Positions 1 to 8,798 of a DNA stretch of 64,000 bases are shown here, piece by piece. The stretch comes from an uncultured Flavobacteriales bacterium (lineage in GTDB: Bacteria; Bacteroidota; Bacteroidia; Flavobacteriales_D; Crocinitomicaceae). The stretch is taken from the NCBI GenBank assembly GCA_913046365.1, contig CAJWRM010000011.1, positions 1 to 64,000 on the forward strand, written 5' to 3'. Both the position numbers and the translations under genes were made by a program. How positions within the stretch are numbered: position 1 is the first letter of the stretch; the number at the start of each line of letters is the position of its first letter. The notes beneath the pieces were generated by a model. That model was not told the origin of the DNA, searched no databases, and saw only the letters and a list, made by a program, of their open reading frames with translations.

Positions 1-2588
1 CCTGCTTCATCTCCAGTAGGAGGGCAGTTCATGTAGTTCTGGATTTCGGATTGTGTTAGGGCGGTGTTCCAGATTTGGACATTATCCATTTTACCTTTAA
101 AATTCCCCTCTCCAAAATCGTCTCCTATTGAAAAATAACCCAAGTTACCACCATTCGGATCATCGTTATATACTGACGAATTAGTAAGTAGACCATCAAT
201 GTAAATATTTACCTCTTGATTCTGAATATTTCTTGTAAGTGTTACGCTATGCCATGTATTTAGAATGAGATTATTATTACCCGGTATATCTACATTAGAA
301 CCAGAATTGAATTCGTGATTGTAATATACTTCAGAAGAATTAGGAGGTAACTCAGCGGAATAAAGTACGTTTTCACCGTTTGTTTCTCCTCCACCACCAA
401 ATGTGATTAAGTGTGTCGATGAATTGACTAATTCAGTGAGAGAGATATCAAATGAAATACTGACGTCACCATCGATATTTAAATTATTATAGTTGCTAAA
501 ATCAATTTGATCATCACCATCAAAACTCATGGAATAGTCATTGACCACGGCATCGCCTTGACTAACGGTTGCGGAATAGGTACCACTGCTATTTGCATAA
601 ATGCTTTGCGTGCTTTCACCTGTGTTCCAACTATACGAATCAAATCCTGCACCTGCATCGAGCAATACACTGTCTGTATCACAAATGGTGAGTGTATCGG
701 GACCTAAATCAAGTGATAAGGGACTGATCGTAAGGTCTAAAGTGATGATCGTGTCACATCCAGCTGCGCTAGGAATCACATAGGTAATATTATTGGTTTC
801 TGATACGGTAATTGTTCCGGACATCATTGGCGCATGTGGATCGCACTGGTAATTATACGTTCCAGCTGTTCCAAATACATGCGTATAGGTCCATCCTGAA
901 CCGACACTGTTTCCGAAGCTTTCAGGGTTTCCAGAAAAGGTCCCAGTAGTTCCATTTACGTTGTGGTTTCCTCCCGTATTGATAAATGTCACAGTATCTC
1001 CGACAAATATGTTTATCGAACTAGGTGAGAAGGTCATTCCAGACGTTTGGACAATATGGTTTGTATTGGCAACAGGGGTGACACTTTCTGTATAGGTGAT
1101 GCCATCAATCCAAGTAAAGGAGTCACATGAAGTGATTTCGTCAGTACTTGAGTATGATTCATATATTTCAATAAATATTGAGTCGGTATATGATTGGCTG
1201 CAGTTGCTAAAAGTTACATCTATATACTGACTTTCAGTTAGCGTTATTGATAATGTATCCTCTGAAGATCCATTTTCCCAGGTAATATCATAGTTTTGAT
1301 TGTAATGGTTAATGAAATTATTCATCCATGAGGGTATTGTTGACATGTCCGCTCCCATATTCGACCCTCCCTCTCCTGATCCAATACATGGTGATCCTGG
1401 AGCTAAACTAAAGTCTAAATTGTTTGGGTCATTAAACAAGGGGTCTCCCTGAATATTACCATTGCCTGAAATACCGTCTCCTAAAGAATTATAAAAATTC
1501 AATTGCCCTTGATTTGCACTTACATGCGCCCTTGCCTCTCCAGGATAGTATATCGATGATTTAGATTGTCCTTGGTGATCCCACCAGCCGGAACTGTAAT
1601 AATTTACATTGTTATTGTAAAAAGAACAATGATCTATCGTGTTAAGCCCTGACCAGTTTGTACCACAATAAACGACTCCACGCTCTAAACTTGTATTGTT
1701 AAGAAAAATAGAATTCTCGACTCTTTTTCCATGGCCTAGATTAAGTAAAGTATATTGCCCTGAATTACAAACAAACATGCAATTTCTCCATTGTTGCGGA
1801 GGGTCTGCTACGTGGCCATTTCCTCCTATGTACATGTTTCCAAAAAACAAGCATTTTTCTATGTAAAATGATTTTTTGTAGGAATAGATACAATTCCCAA
1901 GGTTATTACTGAAATAACAATTTTCTACACCACTTTGAGGGCCACTTGTTTCATTGTCGCCAAACAAAATACATCCTTGTTGATTGTTCTGAAAAAAGCA
2001 ATCTTTTATGAGAACCCCCGAATTATCTTCAACAAAAATTCCACTTCCAGCATCGCTATTTAGTGGAGGCAAAACGTTTAAACCATTTATGATATTAAAA
2101 CCTTTAATGATTGTGTTCATCGATTCACCCTGATTTACTATAAATCCTCTACCATTAAATTCACAATCAATAGTAGTATTCAGTGGACCTGTATCACTTT
2201 GTACCACAATCTGTTTACCCATGGTAGAAATTTCAATATTGCCGACACCACTGTAAGTTCCTGCCAAGACAGTGACTATTTGACCATTCGCGGCCGCTGC
2301 AATACCGGCTTGTATTGTTTGGAATGGATTTCCAAGAGAACCGTTTCCAAAAACATCAGATCCTGTTGTGGATACATATAATTCTGTCCCAAAATTTTTG
2401 GAATAGGGAAATTCTAGAGTTGGTGCGGGTGGTAAGTTCAATTCCGCTGAAATGATAAAATCCGAATTCGGACAACCGCTTGTTATGGGTGTATTGAAGA
2501 CTATTGGAGACTGACAAATTGAATTTTTAGAAATAAAAATTAGAATTGAAAGCAAAAATATTTGAGTCGAGAGACGCATGTTGAACAT
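1..2588 (-). CDS. Secreted beta-helix / cupredoxin / LamG protein, partial (C-terminus beyond left edge)
   Basis: The frame is open from an ATG at 2588 to the left edge (862 codons, no stop), so the C-terminus is missing. Residues 1-26 form a signal peptide ending near ICQ. Residues about 50-420 look like a right-handed parallel beta-helix (repeating short strands such as GIFVEDNSGVLIKDCFFQNN). Residues about 505-600 form a plastocyanin/amicyanin-like cupredoxin domain with candidate copper ligands His542, Cys582, His585 and Met588 (CDPHAPM, the amicyanin C-x2-H-x2-M spacing). Residues about 685-855 form a LamG/concanavalin-like domain ending in LTQSEIQNYMNCPP. Short CDSF/CDT segments between domains resemble repeats of T9SS-exported adhesins. 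A T9SS sorting domain is expected in the missing part; this is inference. It is probably a cell-surface protein binding polysaccharide or copper. The family is unnamed. Confidence 0.85.
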   Translation of the reverse strand, partial: MFNMRLSTQIFLLSILIFISKNSICQSPIVFNTPITSGCPNSDFIISAELNLPPAPTLEFPYSKNFGTELYVSTTGSDVFGNGSLGNPFQTIQAGIAAAANGQIVTVLAGTYSGVGNIEISTMGKQIVVQSDTGPLNTTIDCEFNGRGFIVNQGESMNTIIKGFNIINGLNVLPPLNSDAGSGIFVEDNSGVLIKDCFFQNNQQGCILFGDNETSGPQSGVENCYFSNNLGNCIYSYKKSFYIEKCLFFGNMYIGGNGHVADPPQQWRNCMFVCNSGQYTLLNLGHGKRVENSIFLNNTSLERGVVYCGTNWSGLNTIDHCSFYNNNVNYYSSGWWDHQGQSKSSIYYPGEARAHVSANQGQLNFYNSLGDGISGNGNIQGDPLFNDPNNLDFSLAPGSPCIGSGEGGSNMGADMSTIPSWMNNFINHYNQNYDITWENGSSEDTLSITLTESQYIDVTFSNCSQSYTDSIFIEIYESYSSTDEITSCDSFTWIDGITYTESVTPVANTNHIVQTSGMTFSPSSINIFVGDTVTFINTGGNHNVNGTTGTFSGNPESFGNSVGSGWTYTHVFGTAGTYNYQCDPHAPMMSGTITVSETNNITYVIPSAAGCDTIITLDLTISPLSLDLGPDTLTICDTDSVLLDAGAGFDSYSWNTGESTQSIYANSSGTYSATVSQGDAVVNDYSMSFDGDDQIDFSNYNNLNIDGDVSISFDISLTELVNSSTHLITFGGGGETNGENVLYSAELPPNSSEVYYNHEFNSGSNVDIPGNNNLILNTWHSVTLTRNIQNQEVNIYIDGLLTNSSVYNDDPNGGNLGYFSIGDDFGEGNFKGKMDNVQIWNTALTQSEIQNYMNCPPTGDEA

Positions 2589-2749
2589 GATTTTTTTCGA
2601 TTTACAATTTATTACCTTTTTTTTTATTTACATGGTATTGTTAGTAGTCGACTAGGTTTAATGAGCCAACATTCACTTTTGTTGAATATTTTGGCCTATG
2701 GACCTTTTATACGGCCATATCTAATTATTATTTAATTAATGCAACTCAC

Positions 2750-2780
2750 TTGCAATATCAAATTATAGGTATTAATTTTG
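2750..2780 (+). promoter_or_regulatory. Bacteroidota-type promoter of the His/Cys-rich gene
   Basis: TTG at 2750-2752 and TAATTTTG at 2773-2780 match the Bacteroidota -33 (TTTG/TTG) and -7 (TAnnTTTG) elements with a 20-bp spacer, the same spacing as in front of rpsF. The ATG at 2787 follows after only 6 nt, so the mRNA is leaderless or nearly so. An upstream in-frame TTG (2778) lies inside the -7 box and cannot be the start. Confidence 0.65.
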
Positions 2781-2786
2781 CACTCG

Positions 2787-3122
2787 ATGAAACAGTTTGT
2801 GTTGTATTCGATTTTGCTTGGGATGGTGCTCATAAATGCACCCAAGTCATTCTTGCATGAATGTACGCACGAGGTCCATAAATGTCATCATAATCAAACT
2901 AATGCTGATATCCATGAAGATGGCGAAGAGACCAGCATAGAAATCGCGGATTGTCATCAATGTTCATATTATTTTCAATCGATAGACACTCCCAATTTTC
3001 CTTTACGATTCTTGTCCGTCAATGGAAGCTATGTTCCCTTGGCGATGAACGCTCTTTCGGTTTCTATTGGAACCATTCAATATCCAAAATTGCGGGGTCC
3101 GCCCGCGCTCGTTAAGATTTGA
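2787..3122 (+). CDS. Small exported His/Cys-rich protein upstream of TonB receptor
   Basis: This is a 111-residue protein with an N-terminal hydrophobic signal (VLYSILLGMVLI). It then has a His/Cys-rich stretch (HECTHEVHKCHH, and DCHQC near residue 58) and a C-terminal LRGPPA motif. Clusters of His and Cys separated by acidic residues suggest binding of a soft or borderline metal such as Zn, Cu or Ni in the periplasm; no experimental function is known to me. It lies 30 bp before a TonB-dependent receptor of metal-uptake type, on the same strand and probably in one operon, which supports a role in sensing or delivering the same ligand. The ATG at 2787 is chosen because the longer TTG start overlaps the promoter. 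Confidence 0.75.
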   Translation: MKQFVLYSILLGMVLINAPKSFLHECTHEVHKCHHNQTNADIHEDGEETSIEIADCHQCSYYFQSIDTPNFPLRFLSVNGSYVPLAMNALSVSIGTIQYPKLRGPPALVKI

Positions 3123-3152
3123 TTGCAAATTAGTTAACGATAAAAATAAATA

Positions 3153-5390
3153 ATGAATAAAATTTCTTTAACAATCCTGTTCTTATCAGGATTTATGTGC
3201 TTTGCACAAAAGCTATCCGGAGTGGTTACGGATGGATTAAATAAACGGCCTATACCAGGGGCGAAAATAGAACTTAAAGAGCTCAACCTTGCCACCTTTT
3301 CTGATGACGATGGAAAGTTTTCTCTTGACGGTGATTGGCCAGAGCAGCTGATCCTTGAAGTAAGCATGGCAACCTACGAAACCAAAACTGTTTCTGTAGC
3401 TTGTTGTGACTTTCTAGAGCTATCGCTGGAGCCAGACCCTCATAATATGCAAGAAATTATGGTTCGTGTTGAGCGTCGAGAGCTTCAAGGTAGTGCTACC
3501 CAAAAAACAGACTACATTGAGCTGGATCGATTGAGTGTTATCTCACCACTTACGATTACAGAGGCTTTGACGCAAATAGATGGTGTTCAAATGGCATCCT
3601 ACGGACCTTTAAACTCTAAACCTGTCATTCGTGGAATGCAAGGTATGCGTGTGGTGACTTTTTTGAATGGAATGCGCATTAACAATCAGCAATGGGGTGG
3701 AGACCATGGTTTGGGTATTTCACAAGCAGGGATGGAAAGTGCAGAAGTGATCAAAGGTCCTATGTCTTTAATTTATACCGGTGATGCAACAGGTGGCCTT
3801 TTATACCTAAAAGATGGTTCTTTTGCACCGCAAAACTCCTATTCCGTTGATGTGAATTCACAATTTGAAACGGTAAGTATGGGAACTCAAAATTCAGTAA
3901 TATACAAGCAGTCTGGTGAGAAGTTACGCTTGAGTGCTGCCGGTATTTATTCGAGCTATGCTGATTATAAATTGCCAAATGGTAGTTATTTGAGTGATTC
4001 GCGTATGCAAGATATGGGAGGGAAATTCAAGTTGGGTTATAATTCAGGCAAGTGGAATCTTGAACTAAACTATTTGTATTCGAACTCTAGGGTAGGTATT
4101 CCTGGCCATACGCATGACCTAAATCCGCAACCGGAATCATTTATGATAAATTACCAGGACCGAGATCAATCGTTGCCATTCCAGAAAATACAGAATCACT
4201 TTGGAAACATGAAAGCCACTTACTTTGTGAATGCTAAAAATAAATTGGAGTTTTTCGCAAATCATGGTTATAATAACCTAGCAGAATTTGGTGAAAAAAT
4301 ATTTACACCTGCCATAGATATGTATTTGAATTCTAGCTCTGTTCAAGCTAGACATCACTGGAACTTAAATAAGAGGCTTCAAATACTTTCTGGAGTGCAA
4401 ACAATTTTAGAAAGCAATGAAAATGGTTCAGATGCAGAAGAGCGTTTGATTGAAGATTCGGATCAATACGATTTAGGACTTTACAGCTCCCTATCTTATG
4501 ATCTTAAAGGTGTGAAACTAAATGGTGTCCTTCGTTTTGATCATCGAGCTGTCCGGAGTGCTGATTTTAGCGGTGACTATCCTAATTTTAATGCGGCAAT
4601 CGGAATACGGAAACAATGGAAAGAGAAATCTGTAAAAGATTTGTCCGCGCATGTGTCGTCAGGTACAAGAGCACCTCATTTATCAGAATTGCTAAGTGAT
4701 GGTGTTCATCACGGGGCAGTGCGATATGAGCTTGGAGACCGTAATTTGAAATCTGAACGATTTATCCAGCTTGATGTGAATTATGAGTTTTCTAATGAGC
4801 ATTTTTCCCTTATGTTTAATCCATATACGACATATGCAACGGGTTATATTCAGTTGGCTCAAGTCGATTCTATCATTGATGGAATGGAGGTTTACAAATA
4901 CACTGCTAAAGATGCGGTATTGCTTTACGGTATCGAAACGCGATTGCACTACCATCCACATTTTGCGCACCGATTGCATTTTGAAACGGGTTATTCGAAT
5001 ACCTTCGGACGTGATTTAGATTCTGAAGGTGAGGACCTTTACTTTATGCCTCAGGCAAGACTTCGATCTAATGTTCGAATTGAACTGTCAAAAAACAAGG
5101 CTTTCGGTTTTGCTTCATTAATCGTTCAGCATAATTATTTTTTCAACCAGGAGCGTGTTGGTCCGTTAGAGACGGTGACAGATCCATACCATCTACTGCA
5201 GCTTGGGTGTCAAATGAAGTGGGATGGAAACTGGCCTGTTCAGCTCTCTTTTGGTGTTAGAAATGCATTAAATACAAGCTATATCAACCATATGTCTAGT
5301 TTAAAATCACTTGGTTTAATGGAACCAGGAAGAAGTTTCTATTTCAATCTTAAGTGGAGTATTGAAGGCAAGAATCAATCAAATAAGTAA
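3153..5390 (+). CDS. TonB-dependent outer-membrane receptor, ZnuD-like
   Basis: The 745-residue protein has a signal peptide (cleavage after FMCFAQ), a carboxypeptidase-regulatory-like beta-sandwich (about 20-95, GVVTDGLNKRPIPGA), a plug domain (about 110-230, with VIRGMQGMRVVTFLNGMR) and a 22-strand-type barrel to the C-terminus. The loop motif GIPGHTHD near residue 314 and RAPHLSELLSDGVHHG in the barrel are typical of the ZnuD-like branch of small TonB receptors, which import zinc or related metals. It lacks the large extra domains of SusC glycan receptors. The flanking His/Cys-rich protein and Cys-rich lipoprotein fit metal acquisition. The exact metal cannot be read from the sequence. Confidence 0.88.
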   Translation: MNKISLTILFLSGFMCFAQKLSGVVTDGLNKRPIPGAKIELKELNLATFSDDDGKFSLDGDWPEQLILEVSMATYETKTVSVACCDFLELSLEPDPHNMQEIMVRVERRELQGSATQKTDYIELDRLSVISPLTITEALTQIDGVQMASYGPLNSKPVIRGMQGMRVVTFLNGMRINNQQWGGDHGLGISQAGMESAEVIKGPMSLIYTGDATGGLLYLKDGSFAPQNSYSVDVNSQFETVSMGTQNSVIYKQSGEKLRLSAAGIYSSYADYKLPNGSYLSDSRMQDMGGKFKLGYNSGKWNLELNYLYSNSRVGIPGHTHDLNPQPESFMINYQDRDQSLPFQKIQNHFGNMKATYFVNAKNKLEFFANHGYNNLAEFGEKIFTPAIDMYLNSSSVQARHHWNLNKRLQILSGVQTILESNENGSDAEERLIEDSDQYDLGLYSSLSYDLKGVKLNGVLRFDHRAVRSADFSGDYPNFNAAIGIRKQWKEKSVKDLSAHVSSGTRAPHLSELLSDGVHHGAVRYELGDRNLKSERFIQLDVNYEFSNEHFSLMFNPYTTYATGYIQLAQVDSIIDGMEVYKYTAKDAVLLYGIETRLHYHPHFAHRLHFETGYSNTFGRDLDSEGEDLYFMPQARLRSNVRIELSKNKAFGFASLIVQHNYFFNQERVGPLETVTDPYHLLQLGCQMKWDGNWPVQLSFGVRNALNTSYINHMSSLKSLGLMEPGRSFYFNLKWSIEGKNQSNK

Positions 5391-5430
5391 TCAATAATCA
5401 ATAAATAAATAATCAATTAAATTTTAACTT

Positions 5431-5643
5431 ATGAAAACTAAATTGTTTTTTGCAGCGACGCTGCTAATCGCGAGTGTAGCTTGCAACAAAGAAGAATGTT
5501 ACGAATGTCATTATGACGGTCCTAACGGAGAAGAAGTAGAACTGGAAGGAGAATACTGTGGTGATGCAGCTGAAGACCTAGAAAACGCAGGTTTTGTAGG
5601 TCCTGACAGTACAGTTTATGTTGTTCACTGTGGTGAGCACTAA
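5431..5643 (+). CDS. Small cysteine-rich lipoprotein
   Basis: This is a 70-residue protein with a lipoprotein signal: MKTKLFFAATLLIASVAC places the lipidated Cys at residue 18. The mature part is about 52 residues, very acidic, with four further Cys (CYEC, then CGD and HCGEH). No family is recognised. It follows the TonB receptor by 40 bp of A/T-rich sequence on the same strand and is followed by a strong terminator, so it is probably the last gene of the metal-uptake transcript. The paired Cys and terminal His could hold metal or form disulfides. Confidence 0.75.
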   Translation: MKTKLFFAATLLIASVACNKEECYECHYDGPNGEEVELEGEYCGDAAEDLENAGFVGPDSTVYVVHCGEH

Positions 5644-5663
5644 AATGCTTCTTTAAGAACTGA

Positions 5664-5691
5664 AAAGCGTCCCTTTGGGGCGCTTTTTTTT
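5664..5691 (+). terminator. Rho-independent terminator after the metal-uptake cassette
   Basis: The inverted repeat AAAGCGTCCC / GGGGCGCTTT has a 3-nt loop, one G-U pair and a run of eight T. It lies 21 bp after the lipoprotein stop. Confidence 0.85.
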
Positions 5692-5739
5692 GATCAAAAC
5701 TTTAAGTAATTTTATGTGTTACTTAATTATAAAATTAAA

Positions 5740-6297
5740 ATGAAACGATTCATAATACCTGCTTTTATTCTTTTAACGGTTCAAAGCTTCGCTAATGCCC
5801 AAAGCTTTAACGTAGATCAAAACATAGTTGATATTGACGCTTGTACAGCTTGTACAGGTCCTGCAAACAACACAAATCTCAATGCATTAGAAGATGCTGC
5901 ATTATCTTGGTCAATCGTCGATACAGATATTCCTCAAGGTTGGGAGTTTTCAAATTGCTTCCCCAATTGCTACGAAATTGGAGTGATTTCAGGTGTATTG
6001 AATATTACCGCTGGTCAACAGTATTATTTAAATTGTCATGTTTACCCTAATGAAATCGCAGGCGAGGGGAGTATTACCATGCAGATCACAGATAATAATG
6101 GAACAGTTGAAGAAGTTACCTGGAATGCGATCATTGGATCTGCGGGTCTTATTGACAATATTTTAGATCAGGATGAACTAACCATTAAGGCGATATACAA
6201 TCTACAAGGTCAGGAAATCCCAGAATTAATGAAAAATCAACTGCAAATCGTCGTTTTTAGCGATAACTCAAGAAAGCAGGTATTCATTGCTGAATAA
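5740..6297 (+). CDS. Secreted protein with degenerate T9SS-type C-terminal domain
   Basis: The protein has 185 residues from the ATG at 5740; a GTG 24 bp upstream would add residues in front of a good signal peptide and is not preferred. The signal peptide is MKRFIIPAFILLTVQSFANA, cleaved before QSFN. The mature part has six Cys, including the pairs CTAC and CFPNC, and an all-beta look. The last 40 residues (IKAIYNLQGQEI...SRKQVFIAE) resemble the end of type A T9SS sorting domains (xxVYNLxGQ...) but lack the usual YPNP start. It is probably exported across the outer membrane; the function is unknown. Confidence 0.7.
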   Translation: MKRFIIPAFILLTVQSFANAQSFNVDQNIVDIDACTACTGPANNTNLNALEDAALSWSIVDTDIPQGWEFSNCFPNCYEIGVISGVLNITAGQQYYLNCHVYPNEIAGEGSITMQITDNNGTVEEVTWNAIIGSAGLIDNILDQDELTIKAIYNLQGQEIPELMKNQLQIVVFSDNSRKQVFIAE

Positions 6298-6343
6298 CCA
6301 ATTTTTCTGAAGATATTTTTACCTGTATTTGAATAGGATTCTC

Positions 6344-6868
6344 TTATGAAAAAATAATGGCCCCTATAATAAGAATGAATAAAGCAACAAATAAATTTAC
6401 CAGGAGGTAAATTTTCAATATCTTTTTCACCTGTTTTTTATTACTATCCCTGAGCTCATCGCTTACTTTGTAGCTTTGCAACTCAATAATATCAATTGGT
6501 TCCAGATAAATTCGGGTGTTTTTATTTGTGCATCGCCTATCAATGTTTATGTGAACCTCATTCTTCAGGTAGATATTTTTTCTGATTAATGAATCTCTGA
6601 CTATATCACTTTTAGTTGCTTCTAATTCCCCTGCTAAAGTCGAATCATAAATTTGAATATTCTTAAATTGAAATGTTGAATCATCAAGATCGTGAATATA
6701 AAATTCCAATGTACGGCTACCTTTTGTGTATTTACGTTCGGTAAAGAGCGCTTCTTTTGGTTCTGTTTTTAGTTCATAAATAGCTATATCTTGGTTGGTT
6801 TGGTAATTGTACGTTGAGCAAGATGCAAGTACAAAAGTAATAAAGAGGTATAGTAGCTTATTTTTCAT
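6344..6868 (-). CDS. Lipoprotein with C-terminal membrane segment, paralogue of the neighbour
   Basis: This 174-residue protein has a lipobox (FVLASC, Cys16) and a hydrophobic C-terminal segment (LLVNLFVALFILIIGAIIF). The middle shares a clear pattern with the upstream gene at 6930-7811: FYIxDLDDSTF, then STL, KNEVxxxI, RCTNKNxxIYLxPxDI and SYK/M. The two are therefore tandem duplicates, separated by 61 bp. Having both a lipid anchor and a C-terminal transmembrane helix is unusual. No known family is recognised and no function is proposed. Confidence 0.7.
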   Translation of the reverse strand: MKNKLLYLFITFVLASCSTYNYQTNQDIAIYELKTEPKEALFTERKYTKGSRTLEFYIHDLDDSTFQFKNIQIYDSTLAGELEATKSDIVRDSLIRKNIYLKNEVHINIDRRCTNKNTRIYLEPIDIIELQSYKVSDELRDSNKKQVKKILKIYLLVNLFVALFILIIGAIIFS

Positions 6869-6929
6869 TGTAATTTTTCAGTAAATAATATTTTTTCAAT
6901 GTCAAGTTTAAGCAAAACGATTTATTAAT

Positions 6930-7811
6930 TTATCCAAGGGAAATCGCGAGGCCAATAAAAGCTAAAATACCTAATCCTAACACTGATGAAATAATAATTC
7001 CAAGTGTTCTTAATATTTTACCGAAAGAATCACTTTTCTTAAAATCTAAATCTTTTTGTGACATGTAACTCTCTACAATCATTATGTCATTTGGCTTTAA
7101 ATAAATTTTCGGGTTTTTATTTGTGCACCGAAGATTAATTTTCATGAATACTTCATTTTTCTGGAACTGGTTATTTTTATTCAGTTGCAACATTTTCGAT
7201 TTGTTTTTAAAAGGAATTAACATTGCTGATAGTGTTGACTCGTTCATCATTACATTTGTACATTCAAATGTTGAGTCATCAAGATCGTTAATGTAGAATT
7301 TCCATTCGTCTATATTTTTAGAAAAACCATTTTGATCGAAAATATCTTTTACTGTTCTTTGTTTCAAAATGAATTCATTAATAGGTACTTGTCTTGGTGG
7401 ATATTTGTAAATCGAATCTATCTCATTTAGTTTTATTGAAATTGTTGTCCTTGATTGGTTTGTTCCGTAGGTTGAATAGTTGACCCTTTTGCTTGTGAAG
7501 ATATGAGTCTCATCCTCTTTGAGCTCCATTTGACGGTCATTTCGGCTTGAATGAAAAGATTTTTTTTTGACATTTAAAAGTTTAAGTAAGGAATCTTCTA
7601 CACTTCCTTTCTCTGCTGAAAATAAACGTCCGAGTGTATCGTAAAAATAAAACTTACTATTGTCTAATTTTCTCGAATGCAAATTACGCTGATCCAAAAA
7701 ATCTGATGCTGATTTATACTTTTCTTTAGGGAAGTCGATTGTTTTATAGTTATATATATTACACGATGTTAAAACCATTAGGATTAATATGTAGAATAAA
7801 TTATTTTTCAT
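6930..7811 (-). CDS. Lipoprotein with C-terminal membrane segment (longer tandem paralogue)
   Basis: The protein has 293 residues from the ATG at 7811; the longer start at 7841 would add ten charged residues before the signal and spoil it. The lipobox is MVLTSC (Cys16). The C-terminal third matches the 174-residue neighbour: FYINDLDDSTF, NEVFMKI, RCTNKNPKIYLKPNDI, then a C-terminal hydrophobic helix (GIIISSVLGLGILAFIGLAI). The N-terminal half (about residues 20-170) is extra and may be a diverged second copy of the same unit. It probably precedes its paralogue in one transcript. The function is unknown. Confidence 0.7.
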   Translation of the reverse strand: MKNNLFYILILMVLTSCNIYNYKTIDFPKEKYKSASDFLDQRNLHSRKLDNSKFYFYDTLGRLFSAEKGSVEDSLLKLLNVKKKSFHSSRNDRQMELKEDETHIFTSKRVNYSTYGTNQSRTTISIKLNEIDSIYKYPPRQVPINEFILKQRTVKDIFDQNGFSKNIDEWKFYINDLDDSTFECTNVMMNESTLSAMLIPFKNKSKMLQLNKNNQFQKNEVFMKINLRCTNKNPKIYLKPNDIMIVESYMSQKDLDFKKSDSFGKILRTLGIIISSVLGLGILAFIGLAISLG

Positions 7812-8110
7812 TTTAGAAATTTTGCATTTTGAAAGTAGCATTAAAAATATTTTTATCCTATAAATCTTAATGAAGAGGGCTTCAAAAACGGATGTGTAAT
7901 TTCCTTAATTAATTTTTGTATCGTAGGTTTATATTATATTTTTTAGATGAAAAAAGGATTTATTCAATCTTGAAACGCAAATCAATTTAACTCATCTGCC
8001 CGGTGACCAAATATATCACTTAATTAGAAATCTGACTTTCGTTAATGGTGTGGGAACGCCATTATTTAAATTGTAATTAACTTTTATTTTTTTAAATAAA
8101 TCTTACTTGT
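7812..8110. other. 299-bp A/T-rich intergenic region
   Basis: No open frame of note lies here. On the minus strand TATATTTG (8025 to 8018) matches the -7 consensus and could drive the lipoprotein pair, but would give a leader of about 200 nt. A weak 7-bp hairpin (8044-8063, AATGGTG/CGCCATT) has no T-tract on the relevant side. I see nothing else. Confidence 0.4.
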
Positions 8111-8680
8111 CTAGTAAAGCTCGATGCTATCAATTTCAAGTTTGAATGCTTCATCTGTGCCATTTGCGATTAGAAAGGCTACTTGGCCAATTTCGTCTTT
8201 GTCAAAGTTTGGGATTTCCAATTTTCTTCCACGAAAGCTGGCATAAAAATCTTTGAGCTTTAGTTCCATTACCTGCCATTCGCCGTTTGTTGAAAAAGTT
8301 GTGATGTAAGAGAAATAATCTGATGTTTTATTTTTAATGCGGAATTGGTAGTTTTTACCATCTCCTTTAACCTTGATTCTGATAGTGGTTGATGCTTTGA
8401 TGTTTATTTCATCCATAATATGGCGAACAGAGGCAAAGCCACCATTATTTTCAGTGGAAACATTGCCTTGAAAAATGCCATGCCCTGATTTACTTAATTT
8501 GAAACTTGAAGTCGAAATTCCCCCCATCACATCGTCATTTACAATTCTCCAGTTCTTGATGTTTATCCCTTTAGAAAAGTTAAATAATGTAATCGGCGTA
8601 TTATGCGGAGCTTGGCTTGCAGTCATTGAAAAGGTTTGTAAAGCGAAAAGTATGTTTAGTATAATTGACATGGAAATCAT
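8111..8680 (-). CDS. Exported CIA30 / NDUFAF1-like domain protein
   Basis: The CIA30 (complex I intermediate-associated protein 30) pattern is clear: LFNFSKG, WRIVNDDVMGGIS, GxFxGNVSTENNGGFASVR, then IRIKVKGDGKNYQFRIK and a C-terminal IDSIELY. CIA30 folds as a galactose-binding-like jelly roll; bacterial members are of unknown role and need not relate to complex I. The ATG at 8680 gives 189 residues beginning with a hydrophobic signal (SIILNILFALQTFSMTA), so the protein is probably periplasmic. The longer start at 8773 would run into the tRNA terminator and is rejected. It is monocistronic. Confidence 0.82.
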   Translation of the reverse strand: MISMSIILNILFALQTFSMTASQAPHNTPITLFNFSKGINIKNWRIVNDDVMGGISTSSFKLSKSGHGIFQGNVSTENNGGFASVRHIMDEINIKASTTIRIKVKGDGKNYQFRIKNKTSDYFSYITTFSTNGEWQVMELKLKDFYASFRGRKLEIPNFDKDEIGQVAFLIANGTDEAFKLEIDSIELY

Positions 8681-8748
8681 TTTTAATTGAACAAACTGCT
8701 CGACTAAAAGTTTTGAAATTGATGTAGCGTAAAAAGATCCCGTAAAGC

Positions 8749-8783
8749 ACAAAAGGCCTTGAGTAGAGCTCAAGACCTTTTGT
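8749..8783 (-). terminator. Terminator downstream of tRNA-Met
   Basis: Inverted repeat ACAAAAGG-C-CTTGAG / CTCAAG-A-CCTTTTGT with a 5-nt loop and one mismatch. It begins 15 nt past the tRNA 3' end. The T-run is inside the stem, and it may act in both directions. Confidence 0.65.
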
Positions 8784-8798
8784 TACGATAGGTTATTG

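Noticed and set aside
507-783. Two Cys/Thr-rich small frames on the plus strand
   Set aside because: They lie inside the long open frame of the beta-helix/cupredoxin gene on the minus strand, which has signal peptide and recognisable domains.
5391-5430. Short A/T repeat (aatcaataa units) between TonB receptor and lipoprotein
   Set aside because: Low complexity and too short to be a regular repeat; no binding-site symmetry.
8044-8063. Hairpin AATGGTG/CGCCATT as terminator of the CIA30 gene
   Set aside because: It lacks a T-run in the direction of transcription and is 48 bp past the stop; too weak to call.
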